Assembly: GCA_945910005.1 (NCBI GenBank)
Contig: CAMDTW010000627.1
Location: forward strand, 1 to 64,000
From: Isoperla grammatica
Taxonomy: Eukaryota; Arthropoda; Insecta; Plecoptera; Perlodidae
Reading direction: 5' to 3'
DNA: 64,000 nt
Position numbers and translations under genes: made by a program. The notes under the pieces are model-generated. The model was given only the letters and a program-made list of their open reading frames with translations. It was not told where the DNA came from and did no database searches. Positions within the stretch are counted from its first letter, which is position 1, and every line of letters starts with the position of its first letter. Positions 38,593-50,971 of this stretch are shown here, piece after piece.

Positions 38593-41500
38593 ATGCATAT
38601 TTTAACCAAAAACGACGAAAAAACTCAATTTATGCATTTTCATTATACTCTTGAAGAATGCAACCTATAATTCTTATTTTTCGACGGAGGGTGTAACATC
38701 TATAGAAGTTATCGAAATGTGACGAAATGGACAAATTGTGCTTATTGGAGCCTGAAACGCTCTAAAACAACGATTTGTGCAATTTGGTTGAAACCCTTAG
38801 GAATCCCAGCCGTATGCAAGATTCCTCTTAAAACGGGAAGTTTGTGGTAGATAGACTAAAATCAGCCAATTTCTATTTTTTATGCATATTTTAACCAAAA
38901 ACGACGAAAAAACACAATTTATGCATTTTCATTATACTCTTGAAGAATGCAACCTATAATTCTTATTTTTCGACGGAGGGTGTAACTTCTATAGAAGTTA
39001 TCGAAATGTGACGAAATGGACAAATTGTGCTTATTGGAGCCTGAAACGCTCTAAAACAACGATTTGTGCAATTTGGTTGAAACCCTTAGGAATCCCAGCC
39101 GTATGCAAGATTCCTCTTAAAACGGGAAGTTTGTGGTAGATAGACTAAAATCAGCCAATTTCTATATTTAATGCAAATTTTAACCAAAAACGACGAAAAA
39201 ACTCAATTTATGCATTTTCATTATACTCTTGAAGAATGCAGCCTATAATTCTTATTTTTCAATGGAGGGTGTAACTTCTATAGAAGTTATCGAAATGTGA
39301 CGAAATGGACAAATTGTGCTTATTGGAGCCTGAAACGCTCTAAAATTTCGGTTTGTCAACTTTGGTTGAAACCCTTAGGAATCCCGGCCGTATGCAAAAT
39401 TCCTCCTAAAACTGGAATTTTGTGGTAGATACACTAAAATCAGCCAATTTCTATATTTTATGCATATTTTAACCAAAAACGACCAAAAAACTCAATTTAT
39501 GCATTTTCATAATACTCTTTCAGAATGCACACTAACATTATTATTTTTCAACGGTTGGTGTAACTTCTAAAGTAGTTATCGAAATGTGACGAAATGGACA
39601 AATTGTGCTTATTGGAGCCTGAAACGCTCTAAAACAACGATTTGTCAACTTTGGTTGAAACCCTTAGGAATCCCAGCCGTATGCAAGATTCCTCATAAAA
39701 CTGGAAGTTTGTGGTAGATAGACTGAAATCAGCCAATTTCTATAATTTATGCATATTTTAACCAAAAACGACGAAAAAACTCAATTTATGCATTTTCATT
39801 ATACTCTTGAAGAATGCAGCCTATAATTTTTATTTTTCAACTTAGGGTGTAACTTCTATAGAAGTTATCGAAATGTGACGAAATGGACAGATTGTGCTTA
39901 TTAAAGCCTGAAACGCTCTAAAACAACGATTTGTCAACTTTGGTTGAAACCCTTAGGAATCCCGGCCGTATGCAAGATTCCTCTTAAAACTGGAAGTTTG
40001 TGGTAGATACACTGAAATCAGCCAATTTCTATTTTTTATGCATATTTTAACCATAAACGACGAAAAAACTCAATTTATGTATTTTCATTATACTCTTGAA
40101 GAATGCAGCCTATAATTCTTATTTTTCAACGGAGGGTGTAACTTCTATGGAAGTTATCGAAATGTGACGAAATGGACAAATTGTGCTTATTGGAGCCTAA
40201 AACGCTCTAAAACAACGATTTGTCAACTTTGGTTGAAACCCTTAGGAATCCCGGCCGTATGCAAGATTCCTCTTAAAACTGGAAGTTTGTGGTAGATAGA
40301 CTGAAATCAGCCAATTTCTATTTTTTAATGCATATTTTAACCAAAAACGACGAAAAAACTCAATTTATGCATTTTCATTATACTCTTGAAGAATGCAACC
40401 TATAATTCTTATTTTTCGACGGAGGGTGTAACTTCTATAGAAGTTATCGAAATGTGACGAAATGGACAAATTGTGCTTATTGGAGCCTAAAACGCTCTAA
40501 AACAACGATTTGTCAACTTTGGTTGAAACCCTTAGGAATCCCGGCCGTATGCAAGATTCCTCTTAAAACTGGAAGTTTGTGGTAGATAGACTGAAATCAG
40601 CCAATTTCTATTTTGTATGCATATTTTAACCAAAAACGACGAAAAAACTCAATTTATGCATTTTCATTATACTCTTGAAGAATGCAACCTATAATTCTTA
40701 TTTTTCGATGGAGGGTGTAACTTCTATAGAAGTTATCGAAATGTGACGAAATGGACAAATTGTGCTTATTGGAGCCTGAAACGCTCTAAAACAACGATTT
40801 GTGCAATTTGGTTGAAACCCTTAGGAATCCCAGCCGTATGCAAGATTCCTCTTAAAACTGGAAGTTTGGTGGTAGATAGACTGAAATCAGCCTTTTTCTT
40901 TATTTTATGCATATTTTAACCAAAAACGGCGAAAAAACTCAATTTATGCATTTTCATTATACTCTTGAAGAATGCAGCCTATAATTCTTATTTTTCAACG
41001 GAGGGTGTAACTTCTATAGAAGTTATCGAAATGTGACGAAATGGACAAATTGTGCTTATTGGAGCCAGAAACGCTCTAAACCAACGATTTGTCAACTTTG
41101 GTTGAAACCCTTAGGAATCCCGGCCGTATGCAAGATTCCTCTTAAAACTGGAAGTTTGTGGTAGATAGACTGAAATCAGCCAATTTCTATTTTTTATGCA
41201 TATTTTAACCAAAAACGACGAAAAAACTCAATTTATGCATTTCCATTATACTCTTGAAGAATGCAGCCTATAATTCTTATTTTTCAACTTAGGGTGTAAC
41301 TTCTATAGAAGTTATCGAAATGTGACGAAATGGACAAATTGTGCTTATTAGGAATCCCGGCCGTATGCAAGATTCCTCTTAAAACTGGAAGTTTGTGGTA
41401 GATACACTGAAATCAGCCAATTTCTATTTTTTATGCATATTTTAACCAAAAACGACGAAAAAACTCAATTTATGCATTTTCATTATACTCTTGAAGAATG

Positions 41501-43454
41501 CAGCCTATAATTCTTATTTTTCAATGGAGGGTGTAACTTCTATAGAAGTTATCGAAATGTGACGAAATGGACAAATTGTGCTTATTGGAGCCTGAAACGC
41601 TCTCAAACAACGATTTGTCAACTTTAGTTGAAACCCTTAGGAATCCCGGCCGTATGCAAAATTCCTCTTAAAACTGGAATTTTGTGGTAAATACACTAAA
41701 ATCAGCCAATTTCTATGTTTTATGCATATTTTAACCAAAAACGACCAAAAAACTCAATTTATGCATTTTCATAATACTCTTTCAGAATGCACACTAACAT
41801 TATTATTTTTCAACGGTTGGTGTAACTTCTAAAGTAGTTATCGAAATGTGACGAAATGGACAAATTGTGCTTATTGGAGCCTGAAACGCTCTAAAACAAC
41901 GATTTGTCAACTTTGGTTGAAACCCTTAGGAATCCCAGCCGTATGCAAGATTCCTCATAAAACTTGAAGTTTGTGGTAGATAGACTGAAATCAGCCAATT
42001 TCTATATTTTATGCATATTTTAACCAAAAACGTCGAAAAAACTCAATTTATGCATTTTCATTATACTCTTGAAGAATGCAGCCTATACTTCTTATTTTTC
42101 AACGGAGGGTGTAACTTCTATAGAAGTTATCGAAATGTGACGAAATGGACAAATTGTGCTTATTGGAGCCTGAAACGCTCTAAAAACACGATTTGTCAAC
42201 TTTGGTGAAACCCTTAGGAATCCCGGCCGTATGCAAGATTCCTCTTAAAACTGGAAGTTTGTGGTAGATAGACTGAAATCAGCCAATTTCTATTTTTTAT
42301 GCATATTTGAACCAAAAACGACGAAAAAACACAATTTATGCATTTTCATTATACTCTTGAAGAATGCAACCTATAATTCTTATTTTTCGACGGAGGGTGT
42401 AACTTCTATAGAAGTTATCGAAATGTGACGAAATGGACAAATTGTGCTTATTGGAGCCTGAAACGCTCTTAATCAACGATTTGTGCAATTTGGTTGAAAC
42501 CCTTAGGAATCCCAGCCGTATGCAAGATTCCTCTTAAAACGGGAAGTTTGTGGTAGATAGACTAAAATCAGCCAATTTCTATATTTAATGCAAATTTTAA
42601 CCAAAAACGACGAAAAAACTCAATTTATGCATTTTCATTATACTCTTGAAGAATGCAGCCTATAATTCTTATTTTTCAACGGAGGGTGTAACTTCTATAG
42701 AAGTTATCGAAATGTGACGAAATGGACAAATTGTGCTTATTGGAGCCTGAAACGCTCTAAAATTTCGGTTTGTCAACTTTGGTTGAAACCCTTAGGAATC
42801 CCAGCCGTATGCAAGATTCCTCTTAAAACTGGAAGTTTGTGGTAGATAGACTGAAATCAGCCTTTTTCTTTATTTTATGCATATTTTAACCAAAAACGAC
42901 CAAAAAACTCAATTTATGCATTTTCATTATACTCTTGAAGAATGCAGCCTATAATTCTTATTTTTCAACGGAGGGTGTAACTTCTATAGAAGTTATCGAA
43001 ATGTGACGAAATGGACAAATTGTGCTTATTGGAGCCAGAAACGCTCTAAAACAACGATTTGTCAACTTTGGTTGAAACCCTTAGGAATCCCGGCCGTATG
43101 CAAGATTCCTCTTAAAACTGGAAGTTTGTGGTAGATAGACTGAAATCAGCCAATTTCTATTTTTTATGCATATTTTAACAAAAAACGACGAAAAAACTCA
43201 ATTTATGCATTTTCATTATACTCTTGAAGAATGCAGCCTATAAATCTTATTTTTCAACTTAGGGTGTAACTTCTATAGAAGTTATCGAAATGTGGCGAAA
43301 TGGACAAATTGTGCTTATTAGAGCCTGAAACGCTCTAAAACAACGATTTGTCAACTTTGGTTAAAACCCTTAGGAATCCCGGCCGAATGCAAGATTCCTC
43401 TTAAAACTGGAAGTTTGTGGTAGATACACTGAAATCAGCCAATTTCTATTTTTT
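38593..43454 (+). repeat. Right copy of the large segmental duplication (partner at 23905-29054)
   Basis: Order Bn-Bn-E-C-D-G-B-Bn-A-D(deleted)-A'-C-K-Bn-E-A-D. Relative to the left copy it lacks one D unit between the C at 41722 and the K at 42011. It carries single-base insertions at about 40327 (ttttttaatgc) and 40868 (tttggtggtag), and private changes such as tcctcctaaa. The homology extends beyond this to a B unit, after which the copies diverge. Confidence 0.85.
41196..41432 (+). repeat. D monomer with a 52-bp internal deletion (237 bp), right copy
   Basis: The same gtgcttatta-to-ggaatcccgg joint as the unit at 26506, placed 14,690 bp away. Its neighbours also match the left copy: an A unit with ccagaaac before it, and an aatgg unit with ctctcaaac and ctttagttg after it. 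Confidence 0.93.
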
Positions 43455-46400
43455 ATGCATATTTTAACCAAAAACGACGAAAAAACTCAATTTATGCATT
43501 TTCATTATACTCTTGAAGAATGCAACCTATAATTCTTATTTTTCGACGGAGGGTGTAACTTCTATAGAAGTTATCGAAATGTGACGAAATGGACAAATTG
43601 TGCTTATTGGAGCCTGAAACGCTCTAAAACAACGATTTGTCAACTTTGGTTGAAACCCTTAGGAATCCCGGCCGTATGCAAGATTCCTCTTAAAACTGGA
43701 AGTTTGTGGTAGATAGACTGAAATCAGCCAATTTCTATTTTTTATGCATATTTTAATCAAAAACGACGAAAAAACTCAATTTATGCATTTTCATTATACT
43801 CTTGAAGAATGCAACCTATAATTCTTATTTTTCGACGGAGGGTGTAACATCTATAGAAGTTATCGAAATGTGACGAAATGGACAAATTGTGCTTATTGGA
43901 GCCTGAAACGCTCTAAAACAACGATTTGTGCAATTTAGTTGAAACCCTTAGGAATCCCAGCCGTATGCAAGATTCCTCTTAAAACGAGAAGTTTGTGGTA
44001 GATAGACTAAAATCAGCCAATTTCTATATTTAATGCATATTTTAACCAAAAACGACGAAAAAACACAATTTATGCATTTTCATTATACTCTTGAAGAATG
44101 CAACCTATAATTCTTATTTTTCGACGGAGGGTGTAACTTCTATAGAAGTTATCGAAATGTGACGAAATGGACAAATTGTGCTTATTGGAGCCTGAAACGC
44201 TCTCAAACAACGATTTGTGCAATTTGGTTGAAACCCTTAGGAATCCCAGCCGTATGCAAGATTCCTCTTAAAACGGGAAGTTTGTGGTAGATAGACTAAA
44301 ATCAGCCAATTTCTATATTTATTGCAAATTTTAACCAAAAACGACGAAAAAACTCAATTTATGCATTTTCATTATACTCTTGAAGAATGCAGCCTATAAT
44401 TCTTATTTTTCAATGGAGGGTGTAACTTCTATAGAAGTTATCGAAATGTGACGAAATGGACAAATTGTGCTTATTGGAGCCTGAAACGCTCTAAAATTTC
44501 GGTTTGTCAACTTTGGTTGAAACCCTTAGGAGTCCCGGCCGTATGCAAAATTCCTCTTAAAACTGGAATTTTGTGGTAGATACACTAAAATCAGCCAATT
44601 TCTATATTTTATGCATATTTTAACCAAAAACGACCAAAAAACTCAATTTATGCATTTTCATAATACTCTTTCAGAATGCACACTAACATTATTATTTTTC
44701 AACGGTTGGTGTAACTTCTAAAGTAGTTATCGAAATGTGACGAAATGGACAAATTGTGCTTATTGGAGCCTGAAACGCTCTAAAACAACGATTTGTCAAC
44801 TTTGGTTGAAACCCTTAGGAATCCCAGCCGTATGCAAGATTCCTCATAAAACTGGAAGTTTGTGGTAGATAGACTGAAATCAGCCAATTTCTATATTTAA
44901 TGCATATTTTAACCAAAAACGACGAAAAAACTCAATTTATGCATTTTCATTATACTCTTGAAGAATGCAGCCTATAATTCTTATTTTTCAACTTAGGGTG
45001 TAACTTCTATAGAAGTTATCGAAATGTGACGAAATGGACAGATTGTGCTTATTGGAGCCTGAAACGCTCTAAAACAACGATTTGTCAACTTTGGTTAAAA
45101 CCCTTAGGAATCCCGGCCGTATGCAAGATTCCTCTTAAAACTGGAAGTTTGTGGTAGATACACTGAAATCAGCCAATTTCTATTTTTTATGCATATTTTA
45201 ACCAAAAACGACGAAAAAACTCAATTTATGCATTTTCATTATACTCTTGAAGAATGCAACCTATAATTCTTATTTTTCGACGGAGGGTGTAACTTCTATA
45301 GAAGTTATCGAAATGTGACGAAATGGACAAATTGTGCTTATTGGAGCCTGAAACGCTCTAAAACAACGATTTGTCAACTTTGGTTGAAACCCTTAGGAAT
45401 CCCGGCCGTATGCAAGATTCCTCTTAAAACTGGAAGTTTGTGGTAGATAGACTGAAATCAGCCAATTTCTATTTTTTATGCATATTTTAACCAAAAACGA
45501 CGAAAAAGTCAATTTATGCATTTTCATTATACTCTTGAAGAATGCAACCTATAATTCTTATTTTTCGACGGAGGGTGTAACATCTATAGAAGTTATCGAA
45601 ATGTGACGAAATGGACAAATTGTGCTTATTGGAGCCTGAAACGCTCTAAAACAACGATTTGTGCAATTTGGTTGAAACCCTTAGGAATCCCAGCCGTATG
45701 CAAGATTCCTCTTAAAACGGGAAGTTTGTGGTAGATAGACTAAAATCAGCCAATTTCTATAGTTAATGCATATTTTAACCAAAAACGACGAAAAAACACA
45801 ATTTATGCATATTCATTATACTCTTGAAGAATGCAACCTATAAATCTTATTTTTCGACGGAGGGTGTAACTTCTATAGAAGTTATCGAAATGTGACGAAA
45901 TGGACAAATTGTGCTTATTGGAGCCTGAAACGCTCTAAAACAACGATTTGTGCAATTTGGTTGAAAGTTGAAACCCTTAGGAATCCCAGCCGTATGCAAG
46001 ATTCCTCTTAAAACGGGAAGTTTGTGGTAGATAGACTAAAATCAGCCAATTTCTATATTTAATGCAAATTTTAACCAAAAACGACGAAAAAACTCAATTT
46101 ATGCATTTTCATTATACTCTTGAAGAATGCAGCCTATAATTCTTATTTTTCAATGGAGGGTGTAACTTCTATAGAAGTTATCGAAATGTGACGAAATGGA
46201 CAAATTGTGCTTATTGGAGCCTGAAACGCTCTAAAATTACGGTTTGTCAACTTTGGTTGAAACCCTTAGGAATCCCGGCCGTATGCAAAATTCCTCTTAA
46301 AACTGGAATTTTGTGGTAGATACACTAAAATCAGCCAATTTCTATATTTTATGCATATTTTAACCAAAAACGACCAAAAAACTCAATTTATGCATTTTCA

Positions 46401-46638
46401 TAATACTCTTTCAGAATGCACACTAACATTATTATTTTTCAACGGTTGGTGTAACTTCTAAAGTAGTTATCGAAATGTGACGAAATGGACAAATTGTGCT
46501 TATTGGAGCCTGAAACGCTCTAAAACAACGATTTGTCAACTTTGGTTGAAACCCTTAGGAATCCCAGCCGTATGCAAGTTTCCTCATAAAAATGGAAGTT
46601 TGTGGTAGATAGACTAAATCAGCCAATTTCTATATTTT
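43166..46638 (+). repeat. Tandem six-monomer repeat D-B-Bn-Bn-E-C, two copies, with a further copy at 38015-39748
   Basis: The copies are 43166-44899 and 44900-46638. The same order occurs at 38015-39748. Shared marks: gtaacatc in the first Bn, aaaaaacacaattt in the second, caatgg and ggaattttg in E, and subtype C2. The last copy carries two length changes, a 7-bp duplication near 45960 and a one-base loss in gactaaatc near 46617. Confidence 0.85.
45960..45973 (+). repeat. Seven-base microduplication (gttgaaa twice)
   Basis: The usual ggttgaaaccc reads gg-ttgaaagttgaaaccc here, making this monomer 296 bp. It is the largest simple insertion seen inside an otherwise normal unit and is private to this copy, so it is probably young. 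Confidence 0.9.
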
Positions 46639-49600
46639 ATGCATATTTTAACCAAAAACGACGAAAAAACTCAATTTATGCATTTTCATTATACTCTTGA
46701 AGAATGCAGCCTATAATTCTTATTTTTCAACTTAGGGTGTAACTTCTATAGAAGTTATCGAAATGTGACGAAATGGACAGATTGTGCTTATTGGAGCCTG
46801 AAACGCTCTAAAACAACGATTTGTCAACTTTGGTTGAAACCCTTAGGAATCCCGGCCGTATGCAAGATTCCTCTTAAAACTGGAAGTTTGTGGTTGATAC
46901 ACTGAAATCAGCCAATTTCTATTTTTTATGCATATTTTAACCATAAACGACGAAAAAACTCAATTTATGTATTTTCATTATACTCTTGAAGAATGCAGCC
47001 TATAATTCTTATTTTTCAACGGAGGGTGTAACTTCTATGGAAGTTATCGAAATGTAACGAAATGGACAAATTGTGCTTATTGGAGCCTAAAACGCTCTAA
47101 AACAACGATTTGTCAACTTTGGTTGAAACCCTTAGTAATCCCGGCCGTATGCAAGATTCCTCTTAAAACTGGAAGTTTGTGGTAGATAGACTGAAATCAG
47201 CCAATTTCTATTTTTTATGCATATTTTAACCAAAAACGACGAAAAAACTCAATTTATGCATTTTCATTATACTCTTGAAGAATGCAACCTATAATTCTTA
47301 TTTTTCGACGGAGGGTGTAACTTCTATAGAAGTTATCGAAATGTGACGAAATGGACAAATTGTGCTTATTGGAGCCTAAAACGCTCTAAAACAACGATTT
47401 GTCAACTTTGGTTGAAACCCTTAGGAATCCCGGCCGTATGCAAGATTCCTCTTAAAACTGGAAGTTTGTGGTAGATAGACTGAAATCAGCCAATTTCTAT
47501 TTTGTATGCATATTTTAACCAAAAACGACGAAAAAACTCAATTTATGCATTTTCATTATACTCTTGAAGAATGCAACCTATAATTCTTATTTTTCGACGG
47601 AGGGTGTAACTTCTATAGAAGTTATCGAAATGTGACGAAATGGACAAATTGTGCTTATTGGAGCCTGAAACGCTCTAAAACAACGATTTGTGCAATTTGG
47701 TTGAAACCCTTAGGAATCCCAGCCGTATGCAAGATTCCTCTTAAAACTGGAAGTTTGTGGTAGATAGACTGAAATCAGCCTTTTTCTTTATTTTATGCAT
47801 ATTTTAACCAAAAACGACGAAAAAACTCAATTTATGCATTTTCATTATACTCTTGAAGAATGCAGCCTATAATTCTTATTTTTCAACGGAGGGTGTAACT
47901 TCTATAGAAGTTATCGAAATGTGACGAAATGGACAAATTGTGCTTATTGGAGCCAGAAACGCTCTAAAACAACGATTTGTCAACTTTGGTTGAAACCCTT
48001 AGGAATCCCAGCCGTATGCAAGATTCCTCTTAAAACTGGAAGTTTGTGGTAGATAGACTGAAATCAGCCTTTTTCTTTATTTTATGCATATTTTAACCAA
48101 AAACGACGAAAAAACTCAATTTATGCATTTTCATTATACTCTTGAAGAATGCAGCCTATAATTCTTATTTTTCAACGGAGGGTGTAACTTCTATGGAAGT
48201 TATCGAAATGTGACGAAATGGACAAATTGTGCTTATTGGAGCCAGAAACGCTCTTAAACAACGATTTGTCAACTTTGGTTAAAACCCTTAGGAATCCCGG
48301 CCGTATGCAAGATTCCTCTTAAAACTGGAAGTTTGTGGTAGATAGACTGAAATCAGCCAATTTCTATTTTTTATGCATATTTTAACCAAAAACGACGAAA
48401 AAACTCAATTTATGCATTTTCATTATACTCTTGAAGAATGCAGCCTATAATTCTTATTTTTCAACGGAGGGTGTAACTTCTATAGAAGTTATCGAAATGT
48501 GACGAAATGGACAATTTGTGCTTATTGGAGCCTGAAACGCTCTAAAACAACGATTTGTCAACTTTAGTTGAAACCCTTAGGAATCCCGGCCGTATGCAAG
48601 ATTCCTCTTAAAACTGGAAGTTTGTGGTAGATAGACTAAAATCAGCCAATTTCTATATTTTATGCATATTTTAACCAAAAACGACCAAAAAACTCAATTT
48701 ATGCATTTTTATAATACTCTTTCAGAATGCACACTAACATTATTATTTTTCAACGGTTGGTGTAACTTCAAAAGAAGTTATCGAAATATGACGAAATGGA
48801 CAAATTGTGCTTATTGGAGCCTGAAACGCTCTAAAACAACGATTTGTCAACTTTGGTTGAAACCCTTAGGAATCCCAGCCGTATGCAAGATTCCTCTTAA
48901 AACTGGAAGTTTGTGGTAGATACACTGAAATCAGCCAATTTCTATTTTGTATGCATATTTTAACCAAATACGACGAAAAAACTCAATTTATGCATTTTTA
49001 TTATACTCTTGAAGAATGCAGCCTATAATTCTTATTTTTCAACTTAGGGTGTAAATTCTATAGAAGTTATCGAAATGTGACGAAATGGACAAATTGTGCT
49101 TATTAGAGCCTGAAACGCTCTAAAACAACGATTTGTCAACTTTGGTTGAAACCCTTAGGAATCCCGGCCGTATGCAAGATTCCTCTTAAAACTGGAAGTT
49201 TGTGGTAGATACACTGAAATCAGCCAATTTCGATTTTTTATGCATATTTTAACCAAAAACGACGAAAAAACTCAATTTATGCATTTTCATTATACTCTTG
49301 AAGAATGCAGCCTATACTTCTTATTTTTCAACGGAGGGTGTAACTTCCATAGAAGTTATCGAAATGTGACGAAATGGACAAATTGTGCTTATTGGAGCCT
49401 GAAACGCTCTAAAAACACGATTTGTCAACTTTGGTGAAACCCTTAGGAATCCCGGCCGTATGCAAGATTCCTCTTAAAACTGGAAGTTTGTGGTAGATAG
49501 ACTGAAATCAGCCAATTTCTATTTTTTATGCATATTTTAACCAAAAACGACGAAAAAACACAATTTATGCATTTTCATTATACTCTTGAAGAATGCAACC

Positions 49601-50971
49601 TATAATTCTTATTTTTCGACGGAGGGTGTAACTTCTATATAGTTATCGAAATGTGACGAAATGGACAAATTGTGCTTATTGGAGCCTGAAACGCTCTAAA
49701 ACAACGATTTGTGCAATTTGGTTGAAACCATTAGGAATCCCAGCCGTATGCAAGATTCCTCTTAAAACGGGAAGTTTGTGGTAGATAGACTAAAATCAGC
49801 CAATTTCTATATTTAATGCAAATTTTAACCAAAAACGACGAAAAAACTCAATTTATGCATTTTCATTATACTCTTGAAGAATGCAGCCTATAATTCTTAA
49901 TTTTCAACGGAGGGTGTAACTTCTATAGAAGTTATCGAAATGTGACGAAATGGACAAATTGTGCTTATTGGAGCCTGAAACGCTCTAAAATTTCGGTTTG
50001 TCAACTTTGGTTGAAACCCTTAGGAATCCCGGCCGTATGCAAAATTCCTCTTAAAACTGGAAGTTTGTGGTAGATACACTAAAATCAGCCAATTTCTATA
50101 TTTTATGCATATTTTAACCAAAAACGACCAAAAAACTCAATTTATGCATTTTCATAATACACTTTCAGAATGCACACTAACATTATTATTTTTCAACGGT
50201 TGGTGTAACTTCTAAAGTAGTTATCGAAATGTGACGAAATGGACAAATTGTGCTTATTGGAGCCTGAAACGCTCTAAAACAACGATTTGTCAACTTTGGT
50301 TGAAACCCTTAGGAATCCCAGCCGTATGCAAGATTCCTCATAAAACTGGAAGTTTGTGGTAGATAGACTGAAATCAGCCAATTTCTATATTTTATGCATA
50401 TTTTAACCAAAAACGACGAAAAAACTCAATTTATGCATTTTCATTATACTCTTGAAGAATGCAGCCTATAATTCTTATTTTTCAACTTAGGATGTAACTT
50501 CTATAGAAGTTATCGAAATGTGACGAAATGGACAAATTGTGCTTATTGGAGCCTGAAACGCTCTAAAACAACGATTTGTCAACTTTGGTTGAAACCCTTA
50601 GGAATCCCGGCCGTATGCAAGATTCCTCTTAAAACTGGAAGTTTGTGGAAGATACACTGAAATCAGCCAATTTCTATTTTTTATGCATATTTTAACCATA
50701 AACGACGAAAAAACTCAATTTATGCATTTTCATTATACTCTTGAAGAATGCAGCCTATAATTCTTATTTTTCAACGGAGGGTGTAACTTCTATGGAAGTT
50801 ATCGAAATGTGACGAAATGGACAAATTGTGCTTATTGGAGCCTAAAACGCTCTAAAACAACGATTTGTCAACTTTGGTTGAAACCCTTAGGAATCCCGGC
50901 CGTATGCAAGATTCCTCTTAAAACTGGAAGTTTGTGGTAGATAGACTGAAATCAGCCAATTTCTATTTTTT
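46639..50971 (+). repeat. Array block: D-G-B-Bn-A-A-P-C-D-K-Bn-E-C-D-G
   Basis: The run from 48084 onward (A-P-C-D-K-Bn-E-C-D-G) matches 53858-56288, with offset 5774 bp at first and 5487 bp after the partner loses its K unit. Shared rare marks: tatggaag in an A unit, aaagaagtta and tttttataatac in C1, ttcttaattttc in E, and cttaggatgtaac in D. The Bn unit at 49528 has a shortened palindrome (ctatatagttatcg). Confidence 0.83.
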
